Assembly: GCF_030486595.1 (NCBI RefSeq)
Contig: NZ_JAUJZH010000024.1
Coordinates: forward strand, 59,468-123,467
Direction of reading: 5' to 3'
From: Variovorax ginsengisoli
GTDB lineage: Bacteria; Pseudomonadota; Gammaproteobacteria; Burkholderiales; Burkholderiaceae_C
DNA: 64,000 nt
Under the pieces are notes generated by a model, which worked only from the letters and a program-made list of their open reading frames with translations, was not told the origin of the DNA and made no database searches. Position 1 is the first letter of the stretch; each line of letters begins with the position of its first letter. Below are positions 8,313-18,056 of the stretch, in pieces. The position numbers were made by a program, and so were the translations under genes.

Positions 8313-9561
8313 AGCGCAGGGCCTCCGCCGGGTTGACGCGGCTGGCGCGCCAGCTCGGGTACAGCGTGGCGGCGAAGGCCAGCACCAGCGAGATGATGGT
8401 GATCGGCAGGATGTCGCCGCGCTGCGGATCGCTCGGCATCTTGCTGATCAGGTAGATGTCCTTGGGCAGGAAGCTGGCATGGAACAGGCGTTCGAGCGCC
8501 GGCACGATGACATCGATGTTGTAGGCGATGCCCAGCCCCAGCAGCAGCCCGCCGAGGGTGCCGATGACGCCCACCATCGCACCCTGCACCACGAAGATGC
8601 CCATGATGCTCTTCGGGCTGGAGCCCAGCGTGCGCAGGATCGCGATGTCGGCGCGCTTGTCGGTCACCGTCATCACCAGGGTCGAGACCAGGTTGAAGGC
8701 CGCCACCGCGACGATCAGCGTGAGGATGATGAACATCATGCGTTTCTCGACCTGCACCGCCGCGAACCAGGTCTTGTTGGCGCGGGTCCAGTCGCGGATC
8801 AGGAACTGGCCCGGCAGCGTGGCCGCCAGCTGGTCGGCCACCTCGCGCGCCTGGTGCAGGTCCTTGAGCTTGAGGCGCACGCCGGTCGGGCCCTCGAGGC
8901 GGAACACGCGGGCTGCGTCCTCGGCGTGGATCATCGCCAGCGCCGAGTCGTACTCATAGTGGCCCGAGTCGAAGGTGCCGACCACGGTGAAGGGCTTGAA
9001 GCGCGGCATCACGCCGGCCGGCGTGACCTGGCCGCCGGGTGCCACCAGCGTGACCTGGTCGCCGACCCGCACGAACATCGAACGCGCCAGCTCGATGCCC
9101 AGCACGATGCCGAACTCGCCCGGCACCAGCTTGTCGAGCGCGCCCTGCTGGGCGGTGGTCGAGATGTCGGTCACCTGCGGCTCGAGCTTCGGGTCGATGC
9201 CGCGGATCAGGGCGCCCTTCATGTCCTCGCCGCGTGCCAGCAGCGCCTGCGCCGCGACGAAGGGCGCGACGCCGATGACCTCGGGGTTCTTGCGCGCCTC
9301 GGCCATGATGGCGTCGATGTCGCCCAGCGCCTGGCCGTCGCGCGAGAAGATCTCGATGTGCGAGATCACGCCGAGCATGCGGTCGGTGACTTCTTTCTGG
9401 AAACCGTTCATCACGCTCAGCACGATGATCAGCGCCGCCACGCCCAGCGCGATGCCGAACATCGAGACGCCGGAGATGAAGGAGATGAAGCCGTTGCGCC
9501 GCGTGGCCCGGCCGGCTCGGGTGTAACGCCAGCCGAGTTGCAGTTCGTAGGGGAGTCGCAT
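8305..9561 (-). CDS. lolC: lipoprotein-releasing ABC transporter permease LolC/LolE
   Basis: A 418-residue permease. A cytoplasmic start (MRLPYELQLGWRYTRAG) leads to a first membrane helix (about residues 26-50, with VAALIIVLSVMNGF), then a large periplasmic domain (about 60-265). Three C-terminal membrane helices follow, ending in the LYPSWRASRVNPAEALRYE motif typical of the FtsX/LolC/E family. Only one permease gene is present, so it probably forms a homodimer with LolD (a LolF-like arrangement), but a second copy could exist outside the window. The open frame continues far upstream of 9561 without family similarity; ATG 9561 begins the recognisable protein. Confidence 0.92.
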   Translation of the reverse strand: MRLPYELQLGWRYTRAGRATRRNGFISFISGVSMFGIALGVAALIIVLSVMNGFQKEVTDRMLGVISHIEIFSRDGQALGDIDAIMAEARKNPEVIGVAPFVAAQALLARGEDMKGALIRGIDPKLEPQVTDISTTAQQGALDKLVPGEFGIVLGIELARSMFVRVGDQVTLVAPGGQVTPAGVMPRFKPFTVVGTFDSGHYEYDSALAMIHAEDAARVFRLEGPTGVRLKLKDLHQAREVADQLAATLPGQFLIRDWTRANKTWFAAVQVEKRMMFIILTLIVAVAAFNLVSTLVMTVTDKRADIAILRTLGSSPKSIMGIFVVQGAMVGVIGTLGGLLLGLGIAYNIDVIVPALERLFHASFLPKDIYLISKMPSDPQRGDILPITIISLVLAFAATLYPSWRASRVNPAEALRYE

Positions 9562-9597
9562 AAGGAAACAATTGTGGCATCCCGGACAATAGGCCCC

Positions 9598-10566
9598 ATG
9601 TCCGCACCCCCCAATGCCCGCCACCTGCTCATTCCCTTCGCCGGCCGGGGCTCTCCCGCCTGCCGCGCGGCACTGGCTGGCCTCCGGCTGCCGAAGCTCG
9701 AAGCCTTGCTGGCCCGGCTCGCGCGGGTGCACGAGGACACCCAGGACGACAGCACCCGCTCGCCGCCGCACGAGCGCGCGCTGGCAGATGCCCTCGGCAT
9801 CGCGGCCGCCGATGGCTGCATACCCTGGGCCGCGCTGGAAGCGAAACGATCCGGCCTGGGCCCGACCGAGGGCGGCCAGGCCTGGGGCGTCGCCACGCTG
9901 TGTCACTGGCAGGTGGGCATCGACGACGTGATGCTGGGCGACCCGGCCGCGATCGAGATCGAGGCCGAGGAATCCGATGCGCTGCTGGCGGCGGCCCTGC
10001 CCTTCTTCGAGGAAGACGGCATCGCGCTGCATGCCTCGGCGACGCCGGGCCGCTGGCTGGCGCAGGGCCCGATCTTCGACGGCTTGGCGACGGCGTCGAT
10101 CGATCGCGCGGTCGGCTTCCCGATCTCGCAGTGGTCGCCGCTGTCCGACGCCGGGCGCCCGCTGCGCCGGCTGCAGAACGAGATGCAGATGCTGCTCTAC
10201 ACCGAGCGCGTGAACGACGCCCGCACCGCCCGCGGCGTACCGCCGATCAACTCCTTCTGGCTCAGCGGCACCGGCGGCCTGCCCGCCGGCTTCACCGTGC
10301 CGCAGGTCAGCCCCACCGTGGCCGATGCGCTGCGCACCCCTGCCCTGCGCGACGACGGCGCCGGCTGGGCCTCGGCCTGGCTGGCCCTCGACGCCGGGCC
10401 GGTGGCCGAACTGCTGGCCGCCTGCAGCGCGGGCGAAGCCGTCACGCTGACGCTGTGCGGCGACCGCAGCGCGCAGCGCTTCGCGGTCCGGCCGCGCGGG
10501 TTGGCCGCCTGGGCCAAGGGGCTGTTCAGCCGCCCGACGGCGGCCTCCTTCCTCGAGGCGCTGTGA
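9598..10566 (+). CDS. conserved protein of unknown function upstream of recJ
   Basis: A 322-residue protein with no signal peptide or membrane segments. Recognisable conserved stretches are HLLIPFAGRGSP at the start, LCHWQVGIDDVMLGDP near residue 105, HASATPGRWLAQGP near 145 and NSFWLSGTG near 220. Close relatives sit next to recJ in other Burkholderiales, as far as I recall, where some have been labelled phosphoglycerate mutase-like. I see no convincing catalytic motif for that activity. The start at 9598 is 36 bases from the divergent lolC start, so a shared promoter region is likely. recJ starts two bases after its stop, suggesting co-expression. Confidence 0.7.
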   Translation: MSAPPNARHLLIPFAGRGSPACRAALAGLRLPKLEALLARLARVHEDTQDDSTRSPPHERALADALGIAAADGCIPWAALEAKRSGLGPTEGGQAWGVATLCHWQVGIDDVMLGDPAAIEIEAEESDALLAAALPFFEEDGIALHASATPGRWLAQGPIFDGLATASIDRAVGFPISQWSPLSDAGRPLRRLQNEMQMLLYTERVNDARTARGVPPINSFWLSGTGGLPAGFTVPQVSPTVADALRTPALRDDGAGWASAWLALDAGPVAELLAACSAGEAVTLTLCGDRSAQRFAVRPRGLAAWAKGLFSRPTAASFLEAL

Positions 10567-10568
10567 CC

Positions 10569-12278
10569 ATGAAGATCCTGGCCAGGGACATCCCGCCGCG
10601 CAGCGCCTGGGCGCTCGAGCAGGCCGGCGTGCATCCGCTGCTGGCGCGGCTCTATGCCGCGCGCGGCGTGCTGTCGAAGGATGAACTCGACGACGGCCTG
10701 GCGCGGCTGCTGCCGCCGACCACGCTGCGCGGTGCGCGCGAGGCCGCCGTGCTGCTGGCCGACGCGATCCGCGACCAGCGGCGGCTGTGCATCGTCGCCG
10801 ACTACGACTGCGACGGCGCGACCGCCTGCGCGGTGGCGGTGCGCGGCCTGCGGCTGCTGGGGGCACGCCATGTCGGCTACCTGGTGCCCGACCGGGTGGT
10901 CGACGGCTACGGCCTGACGGCGCCGATCGCCGAGCGCGTGGCCGACAGCGGGGCCAACCTGCTGATCACGGTCGACAACGGCATCGCGAGCGTCGATGGC
11001 GTGGCGGCGGCGAAGGCACGCGGCCTCGCGGTGCTGGTGACCGACCATCACCTGCCGGGTCCGGTGCTGCCCGCGGCCGATGTGCTGGTGAACCCGAACC
11101 AGCCCGGCTGCGAATTCGACAGCAAGAGCATCGCCGGCGTCGGCGTGATGTTCTACGTGCTGCTGGCGCTGCGCACCGAACTGCGCACGCGCGGGGTGTT
11201 CGACCTCGCCAACCAGCCCAAGCTCGACGCCCTGCTGCCGCTGGTCGCGCTCGGCACCGTCGCCGACGTGGTCCGTCTCGACGCCAACAACCGCCGCCTC
11301 GTGGCCCAGGGACTGCGCCGCATCCGCGCCGGTGCGATGCCGGTGGGCATCGCCGCGCTGTTCAAGGCCGCCGGGCGCCAGGCGGCAGCGGCCACCACCT
11401 TCGATTTCGGCTTCGCGCTCGGGCCCCGCATCAATGCGGCGGGCCGGCTGGCCGACATGACGCTCGGCATCGAATGCCTGCTGACCGACGACAGCAGCCG
11501 CGCCGACGAACTCGCGCGCCTGCTCGACGGCATCAACCGCGAGCGGCGCGACATCGAAGGCGGCATGCGCGACAAGGCCCTGCTGCTGGCAGAGACGCTG
11601 TTCGACGACAGCCTGGCGCCGCCGGCCGCGATCAGCGTCTTCGGCGCCGACTTCCACGAAGGCGTGGTCGGCATCGTGGCCTCGCGCATCAAGGACCGCT
11701 TCCACCGGCCGACCTTCGTCTTCGCGGCCAGCGCCGCCGACGGCAAGGCGCACGAGCTCAAGGGCTCCGGGCGCTCGATCCCCGGCTTCCACCTGCGCGA
11801 TGCGCTCGACCTGGTCGCCAAGCGCCATCCGGGCGTGCTGCTGCGCTTCGGCGGCCACGCGATGGCGGCCGGCTGCACGGTGGCGCGCGAGCAGTTCCCG
11901 GTCTTTGAACAGGCGCTGGCGCAAGTCGCGCAGGAGTGGCTCGACGCCGCCACCCTGACGCGCCGGCTCGACACCGACGGGCCGCTGGCGCCCGAGTACC
12001 TGCGGGTCGACATGGTCGACACGCTGCATCGCGAAGTCTGGGGCCAGGGCTTCGCGCCGCCGACCTTCAGCGAGGAAGTCGAGGTGGTGTCGCAGCGCCT
12101 GGTCGGCGAGAAGCACCTGGCACTCAAGCTCAGGCACCGCGGCAAGCCCGTGGACGGCATCTGGTTCGGTCACACCGAGCCGCTGCCGCCGAAAGTGGTA
12201 CTGGCCTGGCGGCTCGATGCGGACGAATGGCAGGGCGTGCGGCGGGTGCGCTTCCTCGTCGAGGGAGCCGAGATCTAG
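10569..12278 (+). CDS. recJ: single-stranded-DNA-specific exonuclease RecJ
   Basis: A 569-residue DHH-family 5'-3' exonuclease. Motif I is Asp78-Tyr-Asp80-Cys-Asp82 (VADYDCDG), and the DHH motif is Asp159-His160-His161 (VTDHHLPG). Further metal and DHHA1-domain segments include FDFGFALGPRINAAGR and the C-terminal LLRFGGHAMAAGCTV. RecJ degrades single-stranded DNA in RecF-pathway recombination and mismatch repair. Length and motif order are normal. The start follows the upstream gene's stop by two bases. Confidence 0.95.
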   Translation: MKILARDIPPRSAWALEQAGVHPLLARLYAARGVLSKDELDDGLARLLPPTTLRGAREAAVLLADAIRDQRRLCIVADYDCDGATACAVAVRGLRLLGARHVGYLVPDRVVDGYGLTAPIAERVADSGANLLITVDNGIASVDGVAAAKARGLAVLVTDHHLPGPVLPAADVLVNPNQPGCEFDSKSIAGVGVMFYVLLALRTELRTRGVFDLANQPKLDALLPLVALGTVADVVRLDANNRRLVAQGLRRIRAGAMPVGIAALFKAAGRQAAAATTFDFGFALGPRINAAGRLADMTLGIECLLTDDSSRADELARLLDGINRERRDIEGGMRDKALLLAETLFDDSLAPPAAISVFGADFHEGVVGIVASRIKDRFHRPTFVFAASAADGKAHELKGSGRSIPGFHLRDALDLVAKRHPGVLLRFGGHAMAAGCTVAREQFPVFEQALAQVAQEWLDAATLTRRLDTDGPLAPEYLRVDMVDTLHREVWGQGFAPPTFSEEVEVVSQRLVGEKHLALKLRHRGKPVDGIWFGHTEPLPPKVVLAWRLDADEWQGVRRVRFLVEGAEI

Positions 12279-12388
12279 GTCCCCGATTGTTTCCAGTCCG
12301 TTAACGCCGCTGTTCCGTTTGCGGCGGTTGCAAGGTGGGGTTCGGCATCAAACTTCTCCTCACCAACCAACCCTGTGAAGGAACCGAA

Positions 12389-12739
12389 ATGAATGCCTCG
12401 AAAGTCCTCGCCGCCGCTGCCCTCACCTTGCTGGCCGCTGCCGGCGCCCACGCGGAAACCTACGACGGCGTGCACGCGCTGACCTCGTCTGCCAGCCGCT
12501 CCGAAGTGGCGGACCAGGGCGTCGTCGCCGCACGCGCGGGCAACGCCTATGGCGAGGCTGCCAGTTCCGGCGCGCAGCGCTTCACCTCCACCGCCAGCCG
12601 CTCGGCCGTGAATGCCGAAGCGGTCGCCAAGGCGCACGACCCGTTTGCCAGCCTCGACCGCCGTGCGTTCTATCGCGACCAGGTGCCGAGCGCCTACAGC
12701 AAGCCGAAGGTCTCGTTCTCGCGTCAAGCCGCGCTCTAA
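12389..12739 (+). CDS. small exported protein with tandem Ser/Ala-rich repeats
   Basis: A 116-residue secreted or periplasmic protein. The signal peptide ends at GAHAE (about residue 21). The mature part holds two related units: LTSSASRSEVADQGVVAARAG and, about 35 residues later, FTSTASRSAVNAEAVAKAH. The style resembles DUF4148-type exported proteins of Burkholderiales, but I cannot assign it firmly. ATG 12389 is chosen because GAAGGAA lies just upstream; an in-frame earlier start would bury the signal peptide. It converges on the gene at 12745 with only five bases between the stops. Confidence 0.65.
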   Translation: MNASKVLAAAALTLLAAAGAHAETYDGVHALTSSASRSEVADQGVVAARAGNAYGEAASSGAQRFTSTASRSAVNAEAVAKAHDPFASLDRRAFYRDQVPSAYSKPKVSFSRQAAL

Positions 12740-12744
12740 CGCGC

Positions 12745-13410
12745 TCAACGCGAGAAGACCTGATTGAGCCCGATCGCGTAGCCCCGGACACGGTCCGGGC
12801 CGGTGCGCGCGGCGCTCATGTCGACACTGATGGTCGGCGTCAGATTGAAGCGCAGGCCGGCGCGCGTGGTCCAGGTGTCGAAGGCGCGAAAGCGCTCGGC
12901 CACCAGCCACAGCTTGTCGTTGAGCGCCCAGGCCCCCTGAAGCCCGCCGCGGCCGGTTCGCTCGCCGCTGCCCGGTGTCCAGTCATAGCCCAGGTTGGCA
13001 TTGATCCACAGACTGTCGAGCGCGTGCCAGGTCACGGGCACGACGAACTGGCCGCCCGCGCGACCTCCGTGCGTGGCATCCCATACGGCACTGAAGAACA
13101 GGGCGGCACTGAGATCGGTCTTGTCCGGCTGCTCGGTGAATGTCCATTTGAGTTGCGGACCGACGCCATAGGCATACTGGCCCGGCACCGACGCGCGGTC
13201 GATGTTGAAGCCGAGCTCGACCGGCCCGACCCGGCATGCAGGGCCCAGGTGGTAGTCGGTGACCGGCGCAGTGCCGAAGCGCCCGCCCCACACCTCGTAC
13301 TGGCATTGGCCCGGGTCCAGCGTGCCCGCGTCATCGATGTCGAAGTGCCCGCCCGCATGTCCCGGCATAGCGAGCAGGCTGAGCAGCGGGAGAAGAAGCA
13401 GACGGGCCAT
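12745..13410 (-). CDS. exported protein, probable outer-membrane beta-barrel
   Basis: A 221-residue protein with a signal peptide ending near LLAMPGHAG (about residue 20). The rest alternates short hydrophobic strands with Gly/Asp-rich turns (for example LSAALFFSAVW, WINANLGYDW, TTRAGLRFNLTPTISVDMSAARTG). This is the pattern of a small outer-membrane beta-barrel. The final residue is Arg rather than the usual aromatic, but NQVF occurs three to six residues from the end. I do not recognise a specific family. The next gene upstream is the response regulator on the same strand, ending at 13440, so co-regulation is possible but unproven. Confidence 0.6.
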   Translation of the reverse strand: MARLLLLPLLSLLAMPGHAGGHFDIDDAGTLDPGQCQYEVWGGRFGTAPVTDYHLGPACRVGPVELGFNIDRASVPGQYAYGVGPQLKWTFTEQPDKTDLSAALFFSAVWDATHGGRAGGQFVVPVTWHALDSLWINANLGYDWTPGSGERTGRGGLQGAWALNDKLWLVAERFRAFDTWTTRAGLRFNLTPTISVDMSAARTGPDRVRGYAIGLNQVFSR

Positions 13411-13439
13411 GGCGGCGCATTCTAGGAGCCTCGCGTGAC

Positions 13440-14456
13440 TCAGATTTCAAACTGGGGCTGCAGTTCGCGAATGCGTTTCATTGCGACGCCCGCCGCGGCC
13501 GTGCGGGTCTCGACGCCCAGCTTCACGTACACCCTTTCGAGATGCTTCTTGGCGGTGGCCGGACTGCTGCCGAGGATCTCGCCGATGTCCTTGTTGGTCT
13601 TGCCCTTGACCACCCAGTACAGCACCTCGGCCTCGCGTGCCGTGAGCTTGAGGCTCAGGCTCATGGCCTCGATCACCGCGGTGTCCGACACCTCGCGCAT
13701 GATGATCAGCCAGTCGTCGCCCTCGTCGTCATGGCCGGTCTGCTGGTGCAGCCGCAGGCTGAGGCTCGAGGCACCTTGCGCGATCGCCAGGGCCGGCGGT
13801 TCGATCTGGCGCTGCTGCGCATCGGGCAGGTGGCGCCGCAGCCACTCGAGCACCGCGGGCGGCGTCACCGGCGCGCTGGTGCCGCAGTAGCGCAGCAGCA
13901 TCTCGCGCGCCAGCGCGGTCTGCCAGATCAGCTTGCCCTCGGGCATGCGCACCGTGATGCTGGCGTAGCCGAAGGCATCGAGCGCATTGCGCGCCTGTCC
14001 CGCCTGCTGCGCTTCCTGGCGCGCCCGCCGCGCGCCCTGCAAGTGGACGTTCATGCGCGCCAGCACCTCCTTCGGCTTGATCGGCTTGGTCACGTAGTCG
14101 ACGCCGCCCGCCTCCAGTGCCGCGACCAGGTGCTCGGTCTCGGTGAGTCCGGTCATGAAGACGATCGGGATATGCGCGGTCGCGGCATCGGCCTTGAGCC
14201 GGCGAGCGACCTCGAAGCCGTCGATGCCCGGCATCATCGCGTCGAGCAGCACGATGTCGGGCCGCGCCTGCGCCGCGCGCTGCAGCGCCTGCTCGCCGCT
14301 GGTGGCGACCAGCACGGTGTAGCCTGATTCGTCGAGCGCATCGTGCAGCACCGCGAGGTTGTCGGGCACGTCGTCGACGATCAGCACCAGGTCGCTGTTG
14401 CCGCCGCTGCCGCGCAGCGTATCGACCAGCATCGGGGGATCGTTCGGGCCGCTCAT
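13440..14456 (-). CDS. response regulator with LuxR-type HTH output domain
   Basis: A 338-residue two-component regulator. The N-terminal receiver domain (about residues 20-140) has VLIVDDVPDNLAVL, the phospho-acceptor Asp in IVLLDAMMPGIDG and the conserved Lys in YVTKPIKPKEV. A central region of about 120 residues looks PAS-like. The C-terminal LuxR helix-turn-helix (about 265-330) has LTAREAEVLYWVVKGKTNKDIGEIL. Its start overlaps the stop of the transporter/kinase gene as ATGA (14453-14456), making it the kinase's cognate partner. The obvious candidate target is the divergent urease operon or the kinase promoter region at 18020-18114. Confidence 0.92.
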   Translation of the reverse strand: MSGPNDPPMLVDTLRGSGGNSDLVLIVDDVPDNLAVLHDALDESGYTVLVATSGEQALQRAAQARPDIVLLDAMMPGIDGFEVARRLKADAATAHIPIVFMTGLTETEHLVAALEAGGVDYVTKPIKPKEVLARMNVHLQGARRARQEAQQAGQARNALDAFGYASITVRMPEGKLIWQTALAREMLLRYCGTSAPVTPPAVLEWLRRHLPDAQQRQIEPPALAIAQGASSLSLRLHQQTGHDDEGDDWLIIMREVSDTAVIEAMSLSLKLTAREAEVLYWVVKGKTNKDIGEILGSSPATAKKHLERVYVKLGVETRTAAAGVAMKRIRELQPQFEI

Positions 14457-17400
14457 GGCGTGGTCCCGACGGCCGCGCTCAAGGCCCGGCTCATGGCCTC
14501 GAACTGGAATTGCCGCGCCAGCGCGCGCTGGGCGCCGGTCCAGGCCGCGCATTCGGGCTGCGCGGCGTCGATGTCGTCGAGTTGATTCATGATGCCTCGA
14601 AAATAGCCCAGGCCCACCGCCTCCTCGAGCGCCCGCAGGCGCGCGGTCGAGGGCAGCACCACCGCGGCCGGTTCGGCCACGGGCGGCGCGGCCGGCGTCT
14701 CGGTCCACTCGATGCCGAGCCGGCGCTCGAGCCAGTCGAGCAGCTCGCTGTGGCGCACCGGCTTGACGAAGAAATCGTCGGGCGTGATGCCGACGTCGTT
14801 GTCCAGCCGCTTGTCGAAGGCGTTGGCCGAGACGATCGCCACCGCGGCGTCGGCCAGCCCGAGCGCGCGCGACCGGCGAATGGTCTCCCAGCCGTCGATG
14901 CCCGGCATCGCGAGGTCGACGAACATCGCATCCGGGCGCCAGCCGGCCGCGACCAGGTCCAGCGCATCGTGGCCGCTGGCGGCGGTGCGCAGCTCGAAGC
15001 CCAGCGGCGCCAGCACCTGCACCAGCAGCTCGCGATCGGCTTCCTCGTTGTCGACCACCAGCAGGCGCCGCTGCCCGCCCTCGAAGCCGCGGCGCAGCCG
15101 GGGCACCGGCGCCGATACGCGACGGCCGCTGCCGGCGGGCATCTCGTGCACGCGCGGCAGGAACAGCCGCAGGCTGAATACCGAGCCGACACCGGGCGTG
15201 CTCTGCACGTTCATCTCGCCGCCCATCAAGTCGATCAGCATCTTGGCGATGGTCAGTCCCAGGCCGGCGCCGGGCGCCGCCGGTCCGGCCGTGGCGCCGC
15301 GGGCGAAGGGCTCGAAGATGCGGCCCAGCTCCTCGGCCGACATGCCCGGCCCGGTGTCCTCGATCTCGATCGCGGCGAACTCGCGCGCATAGCGCAGCCG
15401 CAGCGTGACCTGCCCGGCGGCGGTGAACTTGATCGCGTTGCCCAGCAGGTTGATGAGGATCTGCCGCACCCGCTTCTCGTCGGCGCGCACCAGCTCTGGC
15501 AGGCTGCCGCTGGGCTCGAAGCGGAAGGCCAGCCCCTTCTCTTCGGCAGCGAGCTCGAACATGTCGGCCAGCTCGCTCATCAGGTCGGCGAACTGCATCG
15601 GGCGCGCATTCAAGGTCAGCTTGCCGGCCTCGATGTGGGCGATGTCCAGCGTGCCTTCGATCAGCGACAGCAGATGCTCGCCGCCGCGCTTGATCACTGC
15701 CACCGCCTGCCGTCGATGCGGCGGCACGGCCGCATCCTCGCCCATCAGCTGCGCGTAGCCCAGGATGCTGTTGAGCGGCGTGCGAAGCTCGTGGCTGATG
15801 GCGCTGATGTAGCGGCTCTTGGCCTGGTTGGCCTGGTCGGCTGCGCGCTTGGCCTCTTCGGCGATGCCGCGCGCCTGGTCGGCGCTCTGCTTGGCCGCCT
15901 GCAGCGCCCGGTCGGTCTTGCGGTGCAGCTCGATCTCGCGCACCAGCAGGTGGGTCTGGCGGTTCGATTCCTCTTGCGCCACCTTGCGGCTCTGGTGCGC
16001 CAGCACCAGCCACCAGGCGACGATGCCCGCGATCACCAGCAGCGCCATGTAGGCCTTGAGGAAACCCGAGCGCAACGAGGCCGGCTGGGTGCCGGCCTGG
16101 GCGCCCTCGCCCAGCAGCGCGTCCCCGAGCGCGCGCAGCTCTTGCTGGTACAGCACGCCGAAGACGCCGGCCAGCAGCGGCACGACGATCAGCATCAGCA
16201 GCAGGAAATGGCCGAGTCCGGTGTCGAGGTAGGGCCAGACGCGGCGCGGCAGCAGCCAGCGCAGGGTGCCCGACCATTGCGCCGACAGGCTCGCCTGCGG
16301 CTTGCAGAGATCTCCGCAGCGCGCGTCCAGGGTGCAGCAGAGTGAGCAGATGGCGCCCTGGTAGGCGGGACAGTGCGCCATGTCCGGGCCTTCGTATTCG
16401 CCCTCGCAGATGACGCAGCGCTGGGTGCTGAGCCTCCGGTAGCTGCCGGCGCCGGATTCGACGCGGGCCCAGCGGATCGCCGACCGATGGGTCGACGGCG
16501 CGAAGGGCGCGGCACCGTCCTCGTGCGAGACCCGCGCGATGTAGTACTTGCCGCGCGTGGCCCAGGCGATCAGCGGTGCGGCGACGAAGGCGGTGCCCAG
16601 CGCGATCAACGCCGAGAAGGCCTGCGCCAGGGGCCCGAAGACGCCGAGGTGGGCGGTGATCGACAGCCCCGAGGCCAGCGCCATCGCGCCGACGCCGACC
16701 GGGTTGATGTCCCACAGGTGGGCCCGCTTGAACTCGATGCCCGGCGGCGACAGGCCCAGCGGCTTGTTGATGACCAGGTCGGCCACCACCGCCATCATCC
16801 AGGCGATCGCGATGTTGGCGTAGAGGCCCAGCACGTCGCCGAGCGCCTCGAACACGTTCATCTCCATCAGCATGAAGGCGATCAGCGCGTTGAACACCAC
16901 CCACACCACGCGGCCCGGATGGCTGTGCGTGACGCGCGAGAAGAAATTGCTCCAGGCCAGCGAGCCGGCATAGGCGTTGGTGACGTTGATCTTGAGCTGC
17001 GAGATGACGACGAAGATCGCGGTCGCCGCCACCGCCCAGCCGTAGTTCGGGAACACGTACTCGTAGGCCGCCAGGTACATCTGGTTCGGATCGACTGCGC
17101 GCTCGGGCGGCACCATGTGGCTGATCGCCAGGTAGGCGAGCAAGGCGCCGCCCAGCATCTTGAGCACGCCCAGCACCACCCAGCCCGGCCCGCCGGCCAG
17201 GACGCCGGCCCACCAGCGGCCGCGGTTGGCCGCCGTGCGCGCCGGCATGAAGCGCAGGTAGTCGGCCTGCTCGCCCATCTGCGTGATGAGAGCGATGCCG
17301 ACCGTCAGCGCGGCACCGAAGAGGTGCAGATCGAAGCCATCCAGTTTCGATTTGGAACCGATGTAGTGCGTCACGCCGGCGAACGCACCAGGATCGCGCG

Positions 17401-18019
17401 CGAGCACGTAGCCGAAGGGCACGACCAGCATCAGCAACCAGACCGGCTGGGTCCAGACCTGCAGCCAGCTGATGGCCGAGATGCCGTGCGTGACCAGCGG
17501 GATCACCACCAGCGCGCAGACCAGGTAGCCCCAGACCGGCGGGATGCCGAGCGCGAGTTCGAGCGCATAGGCCATCACCGCGGCCTCCAGCGCGAAGAAG
17601 ATGAAGGTGAAGGAGGCGTAGATCAGCGAGGTCAGGGTCGAGCCGATGTAGCCGAAGCCGGCGCCGCGTGTGAGCAGGTCCATGTCGACGCCGTAGCGCG
17701 CGGCATAGACGCTGATCGGCAGGCCCGCCAGGAAGATGATCAGCCCGGTGACCAGGATGGCCCAGAAGGCGTTGACGAAGCCGTACTGCACCAGCAGCGT
17801 GGCGCCGACCGCCTCCAGGATCAGGAAGGAGGCGGCGCCGCCGAAAGCCGTGCTGGCGACCCGCCATTCGGACATCCGGCGGAAGCGCTGCGGCGTGTAG
17901 CGCAGCGCGTAGTCTTCCAGCGTCTCGCGGGCGACCCAGCTGTTGTAGTCGCGCCGGACCTTGACGATGCGCTGCGGCGCTTCGTCGCTCGGAGCGGGGG
18001 GGATGGCTGGGAGATCCAC
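14453..18019 (-). CDS. NCS1-type transporter fused to a hybrid sensor histidine kinase
   Basis: A protein of about 1188 residues from GTG 18019; an open GTG at 18112 would add 31 residues and run across the apparent urease promoter. Residues about 15-480 are a complete NCS1 (nucleobase/hydantoin/allantoin-type) transporter with about 12 membrane helices. A cysteine cluster follows (Cys535 to Cys572, with CVIC, CSLCC and GDLC), then two more membrane helices (about 590-680) and a coiled coil. Next is a HisKA domain with phospho-His743 in SHELRTPLN, then the HATPase (NLLGNAIKFT, DTGPGMS, GAGLGLTIAK) and a receiver with Asp1035 in FVDLAMPGIDG. A helical tail of about 90 residues ends the protein. 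I infer that ligand transport or binding is read out as phosphorylation. It is divergent from ureA. Confidence 0.9.
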   Translation of the reverse strand: MDLPAIPPAPSDEAPQRIVKVRRDYNSWVARETLEDYALRYTPQRFRRMSEWRVASTAFGGAASFLILEAVGATLLVQYGFVNAFWAILVTGLIIFLAGLPISVYAARYGVDMDLLTRGAGFGYIGSTLTSLIYASFTFIFFALEAAVMAYALELALGIPPVWGYLVCALVVIPLVTHGISAISWLQVWTQPVWLLMLVVPFGYVLARDPGAFAGVTHYIGSKSKLDGFDLHLFGAALTVGIALITQMGEQADYLRFMPARTAANRGRWWAGVLAGGPGWVVLGVLKMLGGALLAYLAISHMVPPERAVDPNQMYLAAYEYVFPNYGWAVAATAIFVVISQLKINVTNAYAGSLAWSNFFSRVTHSHPGRVVWVVFNALIAFMLMEMNVFEALGDVLGLYANIAIAWMMAVVADLVINKPLGLSPPGIEFKRAHLWDINPVGVGAMALASGLSITAHLGVFGPLAQAFSALIALGTAFVAAPLIAWATRGKYYIARVSHEDGAAPFAPSTHRSAIRWARVESGAGSYRRLSTQRCVICEGEYEGPDMAHCPAYQGAICSLCCTLDARCGDLCKPQASLSAQWSGTLRWLLPRRVWPYLDTGLGHFLLLMLIVVPLLAGVFGVLYQQELRALGDALLGEGAQAGTQPASLRSGFLKAYMALLVIAGIVAWWLVLAHQSRKVAQEESNRQTHLLVREIELHRKTDRALQAAKQSADQARGIAEEAKRAADQANQAKSRYISAISHELRTPLNSILGYAQLMGEDAAVPPHRRQAVAVIKRGGEHLLSLIEGTLDIAHIEAGKLTLNARPMQFADLMSELADMFELAAEEKGLAFRFEPSGSLPELVRADEKRVRQILINLLGNAIKFTAAGQVTLRLRYAREFAAIEIEDTGPGMSAEELGRIFEPFARGATAGPAAPGAGLGLTIAKMLIDLMGGEMNVQSTPGVGSVFSLRLFLPRVHEMPAGSGRRVSAPVPRLRRGFEGGQRRLLVVDNEEADRELLVQVLAPLGFELRTAASGHDALDLVAAGWRPDAMFVDLAMPGIDGWETIRRSRALGLADAAVAIVSANAFDKRLDNDVGITPDDFFVKPVRHSELLDWLERRLGIEWTETPAAPPVAEPAAVVLPSTARLRALEEAVGLGYFRGIMNQLDDIDAAQPECAAWTGAQRALARQFQFEAMSRALSAAVGTTP

Positions 18020-18056
18020 ACCGCATTGGTGCAGCTTTCGTGCCACGGCACGACTG

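Noticed and set aside
9562..10866. Upstream extension of the lolC frame by about 435 codons on the minus strand.
   Set aside because: The extension is antisense to a conserved gene and recJ and has no LolC homology; the protein starts at 9561.
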